From Heliocybe sulcata (lineage: Eukaryota; Basidiomycota; Agaricomycetes; Gloeophyllales; Gloeophyllaceae): DNA of 45,140 bases. The stretch lies in assembly GCA_004369045.1 (NCBI GenBank), contig ML213524.1, forward strand, positions 120,737 to 165,876. Reading direction: 5' to 3'. This document shows positions 43,485 through 45,140 of this stretch, piece by piece. The stretch's first letter is position 1, and each line of letters starts with the position of its first letter. The notes under the pieces were generated by a model. The model saw only the letters and a list, made by a program, of their open reading frames with translations. It ran no database searches and was not told the DNA's origin. The translations under genes and the position numbers were made by a program.

Positions 43485-43502
43485 TGCCTTTCATTCTGGA
43501 GC

Positions 43503-44795
43503 CCACCGCGAGGGGGATTTTACAAGACGTCGGAGCATGATGAAGAAGATAGAGAGTCGCTCCAGAGGCAGTACAAGCGCCAACAGGAAATCCATTGCAA
43601 GTTTTCCGAACGCGAGCACACCGCCACCACAGCAGTAGACAAGGCTTACCGCGCAGCGATATCTTTCGCGCGCCGGTTACACCCCGAGCTCTTCTCTGAG
43701 ACCCAATCCGAACTCTCCTACACAGACTCCGACTCGTCTGATGACGTTCCACAGGCTGAACCAGTTACAGGTCACCGGTCCGCTCGTATCGCTGCTAGAA
43801 ACAATCCTATTGCGCTGCCTCCCACGTCCATTTCCTCCACCGCTACGCCAGACGAGCCTACTCCTTCTACCCTCGATTCCCACACACCTGATCACATGAT
43901 GCCCGACATCACTTCCCTTCCATCACGCCGCAACAAGTCCGTGCCCGTCTTTGATCCCGAGAATCCCCGCTCACTCCTTCGATACCTTGAGGATCTCGAG
44001 GATTTGTTCAAATCCCATACAACGCTCACTCAGAACGAGGCTGACAAGAAGCGTGCGGCGGTCAAATACATCCCCATGCATGAGGAAGAGATGTGGAAAG
44101 GCCTTCCTGAGTACGACGACACCGATAAATCCTACAATGACTTCGTTGCGGCGCTCAAAACCTTGTATCCTGCTGTGCGCGAGGATCAGCGCTACTCCGT
44201 CAGCAATATGGACAGGCTAGTGGGCAAGCAGATGTGTATTGGCATTCACAACCTCGCCGACCTCTCTGCATTCTACCACAAGTTCCTCCTCATCACCCGT
44301 TTCCTACGCCACCATGATCTCATCTCCGAGCGTGAGCAGAACCGTGTGTTCCAGTGCGTGTTCAACCAAGACTTGTGAACGAAGGTCTTTACGTGCCTCC
44401 AGATCAAGAACCCCGATCAGCCCACTGATACGCCTTACAGTGTCACAGCTGTGTTCGAGGCTGCTTCCTTCTTTCTGGCTGGGACCCCCGCCACCACTGT
44501 AACCGAGACGAAGACCGAGTCGGCTGAGGCCAAGGTCAAGGTCAAGGAATATACATCACTTGTTGATATCATCATGAAGGCAGTCTCTCAATCACTTGCA
44601 CCCACTCTCGCAGCCATGGCGCAGGGAAGTGCGGCAGCGGCAGCAGCTGGCAACGCGGCAGCGCGTCCTCCCACTCCTGCAGCGCCCTATCAGTGCGGCG
44701 CAAATGACCACTCTATCAGATGGTGCCTGCCAGTGGATGAAGACCAGCACGCAGGGCGTGTCAATCGGAACGTAGAAGGAAAGGTAGGAGTCGTG
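43503..44795 (+). pseudogene. Gypsy-type gag, one internal stop, decayed zinc knuckle
   Basis: One frame runs from about 43503 through DEEDRESLQRQYKRQQEIHC, HRSARIAARNNPIALPPTSI, RRNKSVPVFDPENPRSLLRY, LEDLEDLFKSHTTLTQNEAD and GKQMCIGIHNLADLSAFYHK to VFNQDL. TGA follows at 44376-44378 where related gag proteins usually have tryptophan, and the same frame then continues TKVFTCLQIKNPDQPTDTPY, VFEAASFFLAGT, and an alanine-rich stretch. The zinc-knuckle region reads YQCGANDHSIRWC and lacks the first cysteine of CX2CX4HX4C. Homology to gag fades after about 44790, where TATA-rich sequence takes over. Confidence 0.7.
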
Positions 44796-45140
44796 GGCCC
44801 TAAAAATATATATAATTTACCACAACTGTGGTGAAGTCATATACACTACTTTAGTAGTCCTTATATGATATGTGCTGCAGTCGGATTATATGTGATATAA
44901 TGCAACCACATGTGTGATACACTTATATATGGTTGAGGTAGATTTATATAGGATGTATATATGGTGGAGGGCATATTATACTGTGGATGTAGGGGGGTTG
45001 CAGTAGATTTATACTGGATTTGTATGGTATACTGGGCTGTTTATATGAGGTTTTTACAACATGGCAGAGGTTTTGTACCAGTTTGTATGCTCTACTTGTG
45101 GATTTATATCGAATTATATACTGTGCTGCTGTATTTATAT
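44796..45140. repeat. TATA-rich low-complexity tract, possibly another element
   Basis: A 345-bp T/A/G-rich tract. Variants of GTAGATTTATA recur (about 44938, 45004, 45099) with TTTATAT, GTATATA and TATACTG between them. There is no coding capacity. It begins abruptly where the gag homology stops and runs to the window edge. Confidence 0.5.

Larger units (their letters stand above)
40850..44795 (+). mobile_element. Ty3/Gypsy-like retroelement, 5' part (leader and gag), possibly nested
   Basis: Composition changes to long non-coding, C/T-rich sequence from about 40850, ending in a gag-like gene. Two related copies of a leader segment (41946-42063 and 43371-43484) suggest two element 5' ends, one inserted near the other, or a duplication. 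No protease, reverse transcriptase or integrase is present before the window ends. The LTR limits could not be fixed by eye, so the boundaries are approximate. Confidence 0.5.

Noticed and set aside
1-45140. tRNA genes, rRNA and CRISPR arrays
   Set aside because: I found no convincing B-box GGTTCGAANCC on either strand by eye, no rRNA-like blocks, and no regularly spaced identical repeats. The organism is eukaryotic, so CRISPR is not expected. A covariance-model scan would be needed to exclude small RNAs.

Overview
The window looks like a piece of an Agaricomycete (mushroom-forming basidiomycete) genome. Most genes are cut by short GT-AG introns of about 45-65 nt. The coding repertoire includes an Agaricomycete-type F-box protein, a Ppo/linoleate-diol-synthase-type fatty acid oxygenase, a class II myosin and a transposase type that I know from basidiomycetes. 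No genus can be assigned by eye. All names rest on motifs and remembered family sequences; no database search was run.

Positions 1-35650 are a gene-dense housekeeping region. In order it holds the 3' end of an HMG-box gene (+), Mediator subunit 8 (-), a four-span membrane protein (+), ribosomal protein eL38 (+), a site-2 protease (-), myosin II heavy chain (+, 15 exons, about 2327 residues), an F-box gene carrying two lesions (-), a Ppo-type dioxygenase/P450 fusion (-), the R-SNARE Ykt6 (-), the complex I subunit NDUFA2 (+), catalase (-), ribosomal protein uL14 (+), mitochondrial release factor 1 (+), an RBM18-like RRM protein (-) and a proteasome-assembly-chaperone-like protein (+). These genes are functionally unrelated. 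Several pairs are divergent and share short promoters.

Positions 35650-45140 are repeat-rich. They contain a 730-bp inverted-repeat element, then a 3.09-kb DNA transposon with 36-bp terminal inverted repeats flanked by TA. Its transposase has a Tc1/mariner-like D-D-E core with an unusually long cysteine-rich insert, and it is broken by two stop codons. Next come a foldback hairpin region, the 5' part of a Ty3/Gypsy-like retroelement with a broken gag, and a TATA-rich low-complexity tract running off the end.

The most notable observations are: two introns lying end to end with no exon between them in the uL14 gene; a Ppo protein whose P450 half has lost the helix-K and cysteine heme-ligand segment; a Ykt6 lipidation tail isolated behind a 291-nt intron; the TA-flanked transposon with its roughly 149-residue D2-E spacer; and a 56-bp hairpin whose five mismatches would all be G-U wobbles in a minus-strand RNA.
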